DNA of 6,992 nt from JAWPNA01 sp045402695 (GCA_045402695.1 JAWPNA010000290.1:1-6992); one strand, 5' to 3'; positions 1 to 6,083 are shown, counted from the stretch's first letter. The notes: generated by a model not told the origin, from the sequence alone. A program made the numbers and translations.

Positions 1-1
1 G

Positions 2-766
2 ATCGCTTCCCTCGCTCTCGGCGATGCAGGCCGGGAGAGGAGGTCCGAGCCCAGGCCGAACTCGGCTCCTCCGCCGCAAAACGACGATCCCTATGCTGTG
101 GGAAACAACCTGAACCGCTTCGTGGCGCCACCCTTCCCCGAAAGAACGGCGCCCTCTCCTCGGCCCTCGACACCGCAGGGGTCGCCCGGGCAGTCCGGAG
201 CGGACAGCATGGAGTCCGGCGAGGAGGCCGCGCCCGGAGAACGAGAGGAGGCCGGCGGCGACGGGGAATCGGGGTTCCTCGTGCCTCGCGAGGGAGCCCA
301 GGGAGCCGGAGTCAACCGCCGTCGGACCGGCGGCCTGAGGCAGGCGCTCGGAAAGATGTCGCTCGGCATGTCCGGCGGCCCTCCGCTCAAATACGACAAT
401 CCGGTAGGTGGACTGAGCGGGCCGCTGGGCGGGCTCTCCTTCGACACGCCGGGATTCGACTGGGGCCCCTATGCCCGGAAGATCTACTGGGTCATCTGGG
501 CGAACTGGACTCAGGGTTGGCCCCCTGCTGCGCGGGCCGGCCTCCAAGGCGTTGTCACGGTGCGCTTCAGGATCCATCGAGATGGCACGGTGACCGGTAT
601 CACGGTGGAGGACCCTTCGGGGACTCCCGCGTTCGACACGTGCGCAACGCTCGCGCTGGAGGCTTCTAATCCTCTGCCCGCCCTTCCGGAGGAGTTTCCC
701 AAGGAGTCTGAAGGGATCACGGCGCGGTTCTTCTACAACATGGAGGCCCAGAGACTGTCGAGGTGA
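2..766 (+). CDS. TonB-family energy transducer, C-terminal part (5' end outside window)
   Basis: The reading frame is open from the first bases of the window, so the GTG at 98 is probably an internal codon and the true start lies upstream; 254 residues are visible. The first half is a proline-, glycine- and glutamate-rich low-complexity stretch, as expected of the periplasm-spanning linker of TonB/TolA proteins. The last 100 residues or so, from about base 464, match the TonB C-terminal fold: a helix with aromatic residues (YARKIYWVIWANW), then LQGVVTVRFRIHRDGTVTGI, a variable loop, and a final helix with PLPALPEEF. TonB is driven by ExbB/ExbD (or TolQ/TolR) in the inner membrane and contacts outer-membrane partners. 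The N-terminal membrane anchor is not visible. The gene ends 57 bases before a convergent gene, so it is last in its unit. It could equally be a TolA-like partner of a Tol-Pal system; the sequence cannot separate the two. Confidence 0.85.
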   Translation: MASLALGDAGRERRSEPRPNSAPPPQNDDPYAVGNNLNRFVAPPFPERTAPSPRPSTPQGSPGQSGADSMESGEEAAPGEREEAGGDGESGFLVPREGAQGAGVNRRRTGGLRQALGKMSLGMSGGPPLKYDNPVGGLSGPLGGLSFDTPGFDWGPYARKIYWVIWANWTQGWPPAARAGLQGVVTVRFRIHRDGTVTGITVEDPSGTPAFDTCATLALEASNPLPALPEEFPKESEGITARFFYNMEAQRLSR

Positions 767-823
767 CGGCCCTGGCCACGCCGATGCCCGGAGGAATCAC
801 CCTGTTAAGAACGGCGGCCTTCC

Positions 824-1582
824 TCAGAGAAGCACGGTCATCAGGAGGACCCCCAGAACGAATGGCGTGACCGTGAGGGTGACCGTGGAACCCGGAGCCT
901 CGGCGGCCCAGGCGGAGTAGCCGGAAAGTACACCGGCCAGGGCGATGACCGCGAGGGCTATCCCGGCCACGCGAGGCAGGACCCGCCTCGCCGTGGCGTT
1001 CTCTTGCGGGCCGGCAAGGTCGGTGTAGAGCAGGTTCAGCCGGGCGACCCGCGGCTCCAGCGCCTTCAGAAGGGCCGGCCCCAGCACGACGCTGAGGATT
1101 ATGTTATTGGCCAGGATGATCCCTGCGACGAACGGGAATGGGTAGAGGCCTAGCAGGTGAACGCCCCATCCCACGGTCAGGGCGCAGGCCGCAGACGCGG
1201 CCACGACGGCCAAGCTGAAGATCGTCCAATCTCCAACGGTACGCATGCGGGGCGGTGTCGTGCGCCAGGATGCCCACACTTGGTGAGGAATGTAACCGTA
1301 CAAGAGGTTGCCCACGAAGCCTATCAAAGTGCCGGGTCCGAACGTGCCGAACAGGTCCCCGATGGTGTTTCCAATCGCCGCGCCCCAGGCAGCCGACGGC
1401 CCGAAGAGAATAGAGAAGACCACCGGAAACACGGCGGCGGGCCTGACGTCGGTGACACCGGGGAGGAGCACGATCCACTTGAATGCGATCATCGCGGCGG
1501 CTTGGATGGCCGCGGTCACAGAGATCATCACCACGAGGCGGGTGTTTCGCCAGACGGTGAACAAACCGGCGATGGCGCTCAC
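824..1582 (-). CDS. Multi-pass membrane protein resembling an ECF-transporter S component
   Basis: A 252-residue, very hydrophobic protein with about seven likely membrane segments (roughly residues 14-34, 47-64, 82-98, 118-145, 147-172, 204-226 and 235-252). The stretch VRPAAVFPVVFSILFGPSAA followed by a Gly/Asn-rich loop (GAAIGNTIGDLFGTFGPG) is reminiscent of QueT-like and other energy-coupling-factor substrate-binding proteins, which capture vitamins or related compounds for an ATP-driven module. This is a family-level impression; no ECF ATPase or T component is in the window and the substrate cannot be read. The GTG start overlaps the stop of the upstream flavin-reductase-like gene by four bases (GTGA), and GGAAG lies 8 bases before it, so translation is probably coupled. 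It could instead be an uncharacterised membrane protein outside the ECF class. Confidence 0.6.
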   Translation of the reverse strand: MSAIAGLFTVWRNTRLVVMISVTAAIQAAAMIAFKWIVLLPGVTDVRPAAVFPVVFSILFGPSAAWGAAIGNTIGDLFGTFGPGTLIGFVGNLLYGYIPHQVWASWRTTPPRMRTVGDWTIFSLAVVAASAACALTVGWGVHLLGLYPFPFVAGIILANNIILSVVLGPALLKALEPRVARLNLLYTDLAGPQENATARRVLPRVAGIALAVIALAGVLSGYSAWAAEAPGSTVTLTVTPFVLGVLLMTVLL

Positions 1583-2163
1583 GAGGGCGGCTTCCGGGCG
1601 CCGTCGGCAACACCGTAAAGTCCGTTCTCCAGGTACACTAGAGCGCGTAGGGCGCGGTACCGATCCTCGGGCGGCCCTTTGAGGAGCGATTCATCCATCG
1701 AGGCGCCCACGATGCGACCGAAGAAGATCAACTCATCCTGGTTGAAGCGCTTCATCGACTCCAGCGAGCACTCGATGTGTCCCCGGCATTCCTGGACCCG
1801 CGGTGCAGCGACTCGCGTGGAAGGGAGAAAAGTCCACGCCGGGGAGTCGGACGGCTCGGCCACGGCGCCGACTCCGTCGCCCGCGTTCCACACGCGAGCC
1901 ACCAGATCGTCTCCCGGAATGTTCATCACGAATTCGCGGGTCTCCAGGATGTTGATCGCGGTCCTGTGCGAGAGCCGGCAGCACACACCCACCATCGGCG
2001 GGTCGGAAGCGACCATGGTGACCCAATTCTTGCGCGCCGCATGGGGTTCCCCTTGGCTGTTTCGGGAGGAGACAAGCACGATCTGGCCGAGAAGCAGCGA
2101 AGGCTGCCAAGCGGTCTTGTGGATCGGGAGATCCACCTTCGTCTCCGGCTTGCGGCGTGTCAT
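1579..2163 (-). CDS. Flavin-reductase-like FMN-binding protein
   Basis: A 194-residue protein with the layout of the flavin-reductase-like (DIM6/NTAB-type split-barrel) family. It has a first strand QIVLVSSRNSQGEPHAA, then WVTMVASDPPMVGVCC, which matches the usual W-x-T/S-x-x-S-x-D-P-P-x-x motif, then T-A-x-x-I-x-E-T-x-E-F-V-M-N-I-P-G-D-D-L, and a late segment with the pattern E-C-x-G-H-I-E-C followed by DELIFFGRIVGASMDE. Family members bind FMN and either reduce free flavin with NAD(P)H or act as flavin-dependent oxidoreductases; which applies here is not visible. The length is typical. It has no signal peptide, so it is probably cytoplasmic. ATG at 2161-2163 is the natural start, but no strong ribosome-binding site precedes it. 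It is the first gene of a two-gene unit with the overlapping membrane protein downstream. The promoter candidate lies about 170 bases upstream, leaving a long leader. Confidence 0.87.
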   Translation of the reverse strand: MTRRKPETKVDLPIHKTAWQPSLLLGQIVLVSSRNSQGEPHAARKNWVTMVASDPPMVGVCCRLSHRTAINILETREFVMNIPGDDLVARVWNAGDGVGAVAEPSDSPAWTFLPSTRVAAPRVQECRGHIECSLESMKRFNQDELIFFGRIVGASMDESLLKGPPEDRYRALRALVYLENGLYGVADGARKPPS

Positions 2164-2218
2164 GGCGACCCCGAGCGCCGCAGCGGGCTCGGCGGAAGCA
2201 TGCGAAAGTGCACAGTGG

Positions 2219-2254
2219 CCCCCGGCGCGCTCCTGGGAGCGCTGGCGCCAGGGG
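2219..2254 (-). other. GC-rich hairpin in the leader of the flavin-reductase-like gene
   Basis: Bases 2219-2228 and 2245-2254 pair over 10 positions (one G-U when read on the minus strand), enclosing a 16-base loop that can itself fold (GCGCTC and GAGCGC around CCAG). It lies 56-91 bases before the ATG at 2163, within the predicted 5' leader. No T-run follows it, so it is not a simple terminator. The region does not show the conserved blocks of the FMN riboswitch. The rest of the gap 2164-2418 holds the promoter candidate and a possible 52-codon ORF, described in the findings, and nothing else I can support. In DNA this GC-rich such a stem may also arise by chance. Confidence 0.4.
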
Positions 2255-2332
2255 AGACGCCCGCCGATCGCGGAAGGTCAAGCGGCGTTGGTCGTTCCCC
2301 TTGGAGTGGAGACATCATGCGACTGGCAAAAC

Positions 2333-2361
2333 ATTCTACCAGAGCAAGATGGCCGGATCAA
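2333..2361 (-). promoter_or_regulatory. Sigma70-like promoter for the flavin-reductase/membrane-protein unit
   Basis: Read on the minus strand, TTGATC (2361-2356) and TAGAAT (2338-2333) are separated by 17 bases, and a TGG directly before TAGAAT makes an extended -10 element. Transcription would begin near 2326, about 163 bases before the ATG at 2163. The match is good for such GC-rich DNA, and it sits in the divergent gap between this unit and rsmD. It has no experimental support. Confidence 0.5.
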
Positions 2362-2418
2362 CGCGTCAGACGGGCAATTTCCGGCACCGGGTGACTGCGA
2401 GGCAACGCGGGCGCGACG

Positions 2419-3033
2419 ATGACGGGGCGGCTCAGGGTGATCGGCGGCATGTGGCGGGGACGGCGTCTGCGCACGATGCCGGGCGAGCAGGTGCGTCCGA
2501 CGGCGGATCGCGTACGCGAGTCTTTGTTCAACATCCTCGGCGAGCGTGTGCGCGGCGCCGCCTTGCTCGATGCCTACGCCGGCACCGGGGCGGTCGGGAT
2601 CGAGGCTCTCAGCCGGGGAGCGCGCCACGTGACCTTCGTCGAGGACAACCGCGCCGCGCTGGACCTGTTGAGCCGGAACTTGAGCCTGGTGCGGAATGGA
2701 GCCGGGGATCTGGTGGAACAGGCCGGGACGGTCCGCGTCATTCCCGGTGATCTGCGCGAGGCGGTCCTGACCATGCGGCGCGACCAGCTCGCGTACGACA
2801 TCATGTTCCTCGATCCCCCCTACATGGGTGGGGAACTGGATCGCGCACTGAGGCTGCTCGGCCGCTCCAGCCTGCTCGGAGACAGGACGATCCTGATCGT
2901 GGAGCACGCGTCGGGAACGAAGCCTCCATCATCCCGCACGTTTTCGCCGGCCCGCACCGTGACCTACGGTCGATCGGCGCTGACTTTCTATGCGATCTCG
3001 GCTGATCACTCTTGCGAGTTTGACACTCGATGA
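2419..3033 (+). CDS. rsmD: 16S rRNA (guanine(966)-N(2))-methyltransferase RsmD
   Basis: A 204-residue cytoplasmic protein that fits the RsmD family, which uses S-adenosylmethionine to methylate the exocyclic N2 of G966 in 16S rRNA during assembly of the small subunit. Visible signatures in order: the N-terminal RVIGGMWRGRRL (residues 6-17), RPTADRVRESLFNIL (26-40), the SAM-binding motif DAYAGTGAVGIEALSRGA (51-68), the acidic end of the second strand FVEDN (73-77), and the catalytic LDPPY (131-135) typical of N2-guanine methyltransferases. Length is close to the usual 180-200 residues. The ATG gives the expected N-terminus; there is only a weak GAGG about 15 bases upstream, so initiation may be inefficient. 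It is divergent from the flavin-reductase-like gene and is followed after 24 bases by the cpoB-like gene. In many bacteria coaD follows rsmD; here it does not. Confidence 0.95.
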   Translation: MTGRLRVIGGMWRGRRLRTMPGEQVRPTADRVRESLFNILGERVRGAALLDAYAGTGAVGIEALSRGARHVTFVEDNRAALDLLSRNLSLVRNGAGDLVEQAGTVRVIPGDLREAVLTMRRDQLAYDIMFLDPPYMGGELDRALRLLGRSSLLGDRTILIVEHASGTKPPSSRTFSPARTVTYGRSALTFYAISADHSCEFDTR

Positions 3034-3049
3034 CAGGCCGGACTATGAT
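3020..3049 (+). promoter_or_regulatory. Strong sigma70-like promoter for the cpoB-like gene
   Basis: A perfect -35 hexamer TTGACA (3020-3025) lies in the last codons of rsmD. After an 18-base spacer comes TATGAT (3044-3049), five of six matches to the -10 consensus. Only 8 bases separate the -10 box from the ATG at 3058, so transcription would begin about at the start codon. The mRNA would be leaderless, in keeping with the lack of any Shine-Dalgarno sequence there. Confidence 0.6.
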
Positions 3050-3057
3050 GCGCGGCG

Positions 3058-3885
3058 ATGATCTCCCGCCGCCCAGTGCCTGCGGCCCGCTCGATGATTG
3101 GCCTTGCTCTCGCGCTCATCGGCCTCGCTACCTTGGCCGCCGGCTGCGCGACTCGCCGGACCGTGCAGAACCTCAGTCAGCAGGTGCGCCGCCTCGAGGA
3201 GGAAAACTTCCAGCTCCGCAAGGATCTCACCGAAGCACGCGTCCGCCGTCAGGCAAAGGAGGAGGCGGAACGGACAACCTTGGGTCATCCTGTCTCAGAA
3301 CGGCCGGCCGTGGCTCTGCCCTCGAAAACCGCCGGTTCGGGTGAGATCGTTTCGCTCTCTGTCGAGACGCCCCGTGTGGTGTACTCGGAGCCGATCACCG
3401 AAGTCCCGCGCGAGGTCGGCCGTGCAACCGCGATGAAGCGGCCGGCGACTCCAGCACCAGGATCGACGCCCGGAAACATATTGACCGCCGGTGCCGCCGA
3501 GCCTTCGCATTTGATGGGTGCTGCCAGGGAGTTGCTCGACCAGAAGATGCCGGAGAAAGCGCTCCTTGCCTTCCAGCAGATCGTGTCGGGATACCCAGAG
3601 GATGCTCTCGCGGATGACGCGCAGTTCGGGGTTGGTGAGGCCTACTTCCAGATGGGCCGATATCAGGAGGCTCTTGCCGCCTATCGCCTGGTCATCGACC
3701 AGTTCCCCTTCGGCGACCAAGTCCCATTCGCTTTCCTCAAGGTCGCCTTCGCGCACCTCGCTCTCGAGCAGCGTGACCAGGCGATGGACAACTTCAGGAC
3801 CGTGTCCGAGGCGTTCCCGGGAACTGAGGCGGCCACGGTCGCCCGGCAGCAGATCGCGCATCTGAAGGCGTCGGACCAGCGGTAA
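3058..3885 (+). CDS. CpoB/YbgF-like TPR lipoprotein
   Basis: A 275-residue exported lipoprotein. The N-terminus carries three or four arginines, a hydrophobic stretch (IGLALALIGLATLAAG) and a lipobox LAAGC with the lipidated cysteine at residue 30. Residues about 34-70 form a charged heptad-like coiled coil (QNLSQQVRRLEEENFQLRKD), then comes a Pro/Ala-rich linker, and residues about 155-271 form three TPR-like helix pairs with YPEDALADDAQFGVGEAYFQ and a following YQEALAAYRLVIDQFP. This order matches CpoB/YbgF, the periplasmic partner of Tol-Pal that helps coordinate outer-membrane constriction and peptidoglycan synthesis. E. coli CpoB is a soluble periplasmic protein, so a lipid-anchored form differs in attachment. 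ATG 3058 is chosen because the later ATG at 3094 would leave no positive charge before the signal core. tolB and pal are not adjacent. A BamD-like or other TPR lipoprotein is a less likely reading. Confidence 0.85.
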   Translation: MISRRPVPAARSMIGLALALIGLATLAAGCATRRTVQNLSQQVRRLEEENFQLRKDLTEARVRRQAKEEAERTTLGHPVSERPAVALPSKTAGSGEIVSLSVETPRVVYSEPITEVPREVGRATAMKRPATPAPGSTPGNILTAGAAEPSHLMGAARELLDQKMPEKALLAFQQIVSGYPEDALADDAQFGVGEAYFQMGRYQEALAAYRLVIDQFPFGDQVPFAFLKVAFAHLALEQRDQAMDNFRTVSEAFPGTEAATVARQQIAHLKASDQR

Positions 3886-3893
3886 TCGACGCC

Positions 3894-3922
3894 TTGCCTC
3901 GGCTCCACCTACCACATATATT
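3894..3922 (+). promoter_or_regulatory. Sigma70-like promoter for the LysM gene
   Basis: TTGCCT (3894-3899) and TATATT (3917-3922) are separated by 17 bases, just after the stop of the cpoB-like gene. Transcription would begin near 3929, leaving a leader of about 118 bases before the ATG at 4047. The A/T-rich patch CATATATT stands out from the GC-rich surroundings. The remaining gap to 4046 holds a small direct repeat and an inverted repeat (see findings). No terminator separates the two genes, so read-through from the cpoB-like gene is also likely. Confidence 0.5.
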
Positions 3923-4034
3923 CCCGCACCGTCGCAGTGGCCGGCTGGTGGTTACCCCCGGATTGACTGGAACCGACTGGAAGGAAACGATTTCCCCGGG
4001 AAGGCGCACGGGCCGGCACCGGGATGCGTCGCGC

Positions 4035-4040
4035 AGGAGG
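4035..4040 (+). promoter_or_regulatory. Shine-Dalgarno AGGAGG fixing the LysM gene start
   Basis: A full AGGAGG lies six bases before ATG 4047. It decides this start over the much longer open frame that reaches back to 3894, whose extra codons encode an Arg-rich stretch without a signal peptide. Confidence 0.85.
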
Positions 4041-4046
4041 CGCCTG

Positions 4047-5360
4047 ATGAAGAACCAGAATGTGTCTCGGATCGTGACTGGCCTCTTGATGATGGCCGTG
4101 GCTTCATCTCCATGGGTCGCTCCCGTCACGGCACGGGAAGAAAGGGCCGATCAGGACAAGACCGGGAAGGCGGCCGTCGCCCCTGTGGAACATCCGGCAG
4201 GCCCACATCATCCCCCCAGGCAGGGGAAGATCGTGGGTGACCACTGGACCCCGTACGAACCGCCCAGCGCGGAGTCATTTCCAGCGGGTTCCCAAGTGCA
4301 CGTCATCGTGCCCGGGGACACCTTGTGGGATCTTTCGGGGAAGTACCTCGAGAATCCGTTTCTGTGGCCGCAGATCTGGGACGTGAATCAGTACATCACC
4401 GACTCGCACTGGATCTACCCCGGCGATCCGCTTCTTGTCCCTGGCAAGCCTACGGTCATCGGGGAAGCAGGACCGCCGGCGATCGAGATGACCCAGCCTC
4501 CCATCGCCGAGGCGACCGAGCCCGAGAGGCCGGCGACCGCGGCCACGGCGTCATCCGCGACGCCGAAGACAGCCGCTCCGGCGGCACCGGTGCTCTCGCC
4601 GATTGCGGATGAGATCGACGTGAACTGCTCGAGCTACATTCTGGACTCCTACGAGGAGCCCGACCTGCAGATCAGGGAGCGGGAGGACGGATCCCGCACA
4701 ATCCTCGGAGAGGGGGATATCGTCTTCCTCAACAAGGGGATGGACGCCAAGCTGACCCCCGGTGATGAGTTCACGATCCTTGTTCACACGGGCGTGGTGC
4801 CCCACCCCATCTTCGACGAACAGGTCGGCGAGCGGGTGCGGCGGGTCGGGCGGCTCAAGGTGATCGCACTTCAGGAGAGGGGCGCGACAGCCGAGATCGT
4901 GCAGAGCTGCGACGCGATCGAGGTCGGAATGCATCTCGTCGCCTACGAGGAGGTTCCGATCCCAATCGCCACGCCGGTTGAGTTCCGCCGTTATGGCGTG
5001 CATCTGTCCACCGAGAATGCCGGCTACATCGTGGATTCATTCCCTGAGAAGGCCGCAATCGCCGATGGTGACCTCGTGAACATCGACATGGGATCCGACA
5101 GCGGCCTTCGCCCGGGAGACGTTCTGACGGTGTTCAGGGAGTGGGGTGGGGCAGTGCAGTTCTCATCCACAGAGAGCTATATCGAGGGGGAGCAGGCAAG
5201 GGCGGAGCGGCACCGCGCCGAAGGACAGGAGCCGGCGGACTTCGCGCAAACGATTCTGGGCCAGATCGTCGTCCTACAGACTCAGAAGCACACCGCGACC
5301 GGCAAGATCGTCCTGTCCACGCGCGAGATGGCACTGGGGGACAGGGTTATCCTGCACTGA
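4047..5360 (+). CDS. Secreted LysM-domain protein with a duplicated C-terminal domain
   Basis: A 437-residue protein. Residues 1-29 are a signal peptide (MKNQNVSRIVTGLLMMAVAS, then a likely cut after PVTA). A LysM domain covers residues about 84-132: VHVIVPGDTLWDLSGKYLEN, then a W-P-Q-I-W-D-V-N-Q segment and IYPGDPLLVP. LysM binds the glycan strands of peptidoglycan, so the protein is probably periplasmic and wall-bound. A Pro/Ala/Thr linker (about 134-190) leads to a C-terminal part in which the same unit appears twice (about 197-299 and 327-437). Each copy has Y-I-x-D-S, then G-D-x-V, then L-x-P-G-D near a beta-rich stretch, and a final segment ending in a G-x-x-L/V motif. The repeat resembles the small barrels seen in flagellar FlgT-type proteins, but I cannot name it firmly. 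The start is set by AGGAGG at 4035. It lies downstream of the cpoB-like gene with a promoter of its own, which suggests a shared role in the envelope. Exact function unknown. Confidence 0.9.
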   Translation: MKNQNVSRIVTGLLMMAVASSPWVAPVTAREERADQDKTGKAAVAPVEHPAGPHHPPRQGKIVGDHWTPYEPPSAESFPAGSQVHVIVPGDTLWDLSGKYLENPFLWPQIWDVNQYITDSHWIYPGDPLLVPGKPTVIGEAGPPAIEMTQPPIAEATEPERPATAATASSATPKTAAPAAPVLSPIADEIDVNCSSYILDSYEEPDLQIREREDGSRTILGEGDIVFLNKGMDAKLTPGDEFTILVHTGVVPHPIFDEQVGERVRRVGRLKVIALQERGATAEIVQSCDAIEVGMHLVAYEEVPIPIATPVEFRRYGVHLSTENAGYIVDSFPEKAAIADGDLVNIDMGSDSGLRPGDVLTVFREWGGAVQFSSTESYIEGEQARAERHRAEGQEPADFAQTILGQIVVLQTQKHTATGKIVLSTREMALGDRVILH

Positions 5361-5369
5361 GCCGGCGAG

Positions 5370-6041
5370 TCAGGACTGTGCGAGATCTTCGCTGAACACC
5401 TCGGCGCTGAAGACCTCCAGGAGCACTCCAGCCTCCTTCCAGGCCCCGCGGGGAAGCCCGGCCTTCCTGCAGGCCTCCTCGAGGAATTCCTCGGCCCTCC
5501 ACCCCTGCTCTACGGCGACCTGCTGGAGCAGCAGGCCCCTGTGGCGTCCCTTCGTGACGATCACTCCGTGATCTCCTACACGCACATCTCCCGGGCCGGA
5601 AACGGGACGCGGGGCTGACAGCAGAGAGATTTCGAATCGCGTGTCGGGCAGCTCTTGGCGCGTCAACGGAGGGAAGCGTGGATCCTCGGTCGCCGCGAGG
5701 ATCGCGCACCTCAGGACATTTTCGCCGATCGATTCCGCCGCCTCGATGACGCCGATGCAGCCCCGCAGCTCCGAGTGACATCTCAGCGTCACGAAAACAC
5801 CGCGTGAAGCATGAACCCACGCTTCCCCCGTCATGGTAGCGGCAGGAGAAACCATGCCTCCATCGAGATGCGCAGCCACCGCGGCGCGGGCGGCGCGCAG
5901 CAGGAACAAGCGTTGGTCGTTGTTGAGGTTCGTGCAGTGAAAATTCTTGTTGACCGTGGTAGATGCTGTGGTAAGATGCCGATTCTCCAATGCAAGGTTG
6001 GTGGCAACACCAGGACGCGGTTCCCGTCCGGAGGTCTTCAT
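5370..6041 (-). CDS. AMMECR1 family protein (AmmeMemoRadiSam system protein A)
   Basis: The conserved domain runs from about base 5927 leftward to the stop at 5370. It begins LNNDQRLFLLRAARAAVAAH and contains GVFVTLRCHSELRGCIG, with the family hallmark LRGCIG, then ESIGENVLRCAILAATEDPR and FEISLLS, matching AMMECR1 over its whole length. The molecular function is not established. Bacterial members often sit beside Memo-like and radical-SAM genes, but neither is in this window. The start is uncertain. The nearest upstream ATG (6041) gives 223 residues with an unconserved 35-residue lead; TTG at 5990 gives 206; TTG at 5909 gives 179 but cuts into the domain. Third-base GC falls upstream of about 5940, and a plus-strand promoter lies at 5950-5977, so the real start is probably nearer 5930 than 6041. 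No Shine-Dalgarno sequence supports any candidate. The stop is 9 bases from the convergent LysM gene's stop. Confidence 0.88.
   Translation of the reverse strand: MKTSGREPRPGVATNLALENRHLTTASTTVNKNFHCTNLNNDQRLFLLRAARAAVAAHLDGGMVSPAATMTGEAWVHASRGVFVTLRCHSELRGCIGVIEAAESIGENVLRCAILAATEDPRFPPLTRQELPDTRFEISLLSAPRPVSGPGDVRVGDHGVIVTKGRHRGLLLQQVAVEQGWRAEEFLEEACRKAGLPRGAWKEAGVLLEVFSAEVFSEDLAQS
5950..5977 (+). promoter_or_regulatory. Sigma70-like promoter for the Fis-like gene
   Basis: TTGACC (5950-5955) and TAAGAT (5972-5977) are separated by 16 bases. Transcription would begin near 5984 and give a leader of about 113 bases before the GTG at 6097. The A/T-rich patch just before it (AAATTCTTG at 5941) is unusual for this window. 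The site lies at the upstream edge of the oppositely oriented AMMECR1 gene. Confidence 0.5.
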
Positions 6042-6079
6042 CAACTCATGAGCCGTTCGTGGGGGAAGGTTCTCCCGCG
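5999..6079 (+). other. Structured 5' leader with three hairpins before the Fis-like gene
   Basis: Three perfect or near-perfect hairpins lie in the predicted leader. TGGTG/CACCA (5999-6003 with 6008-6012) is closed by a GCAA loop of the GNRA type. It is followed without a gap by GGACG/CGTCC (6013-6017 with 6025-6029) around a 7-base loop. A 9-pair stem (6058-6066 with 6071-6079, two G-U pairs) is closed by AGGU and ends five bases before the ribosome-binding site. This looks like a cis-acting control element, but it matches no riboswitch class I know, and short stems are common in GC-rich DNA. Confidence 0.4.
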
Positions 6080-6083
6080 AAGA

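Noticed and set aside
774..819. Possible stem GGCC-GCCG with CGGC-GGCC between the convergent TonB and membrane-protein genes
   Set aside because: The 28-base loop, 2-base bulge and lack of a T-run make a terminator unconvincing.
2164..2330. FMN riboswitch before the flavin-reductase-like gene
   Set aside because: The conserved RFN sequence blocks are not present; only a generic GC-rich hairpin is seen.
1679..2422. Long open frame of 247 codons on the plus strand
   Set aside because: It lies antisense to the well-supported flavin-reductase-like gene, and its translation has no recognisable domain; long antisense frames are usual at this GC content.
2278..2907. Open frame of 209 codons on the minus strand
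   Set aside because: Antisense to rsmD, which has all its catalytic motifs; the translation shows no family features.
3295..3915. Open frame of 206 codons on the minus strand
   Set aside because: Shadow of the cpoB-like gene, whose lipobox, coiled coil and TPRs are clear on the plus strand.
3894..4046. Extension of the LysM frame upstream to 3894
   Set aside because: The extra 51 codons encode an Arg/Pro-rich stretch with no signal peptide and include the promoter candidate, while AGGAGG plus a good signal peptide mark ATG 4047 as the start.
5350..5375. Small inverted repeat TCCTG/CAGGA between the LysM and AMMECR1 stops
   Set aside because: Only five pairs with a long loop and no T-run; too weak to call a terminator.
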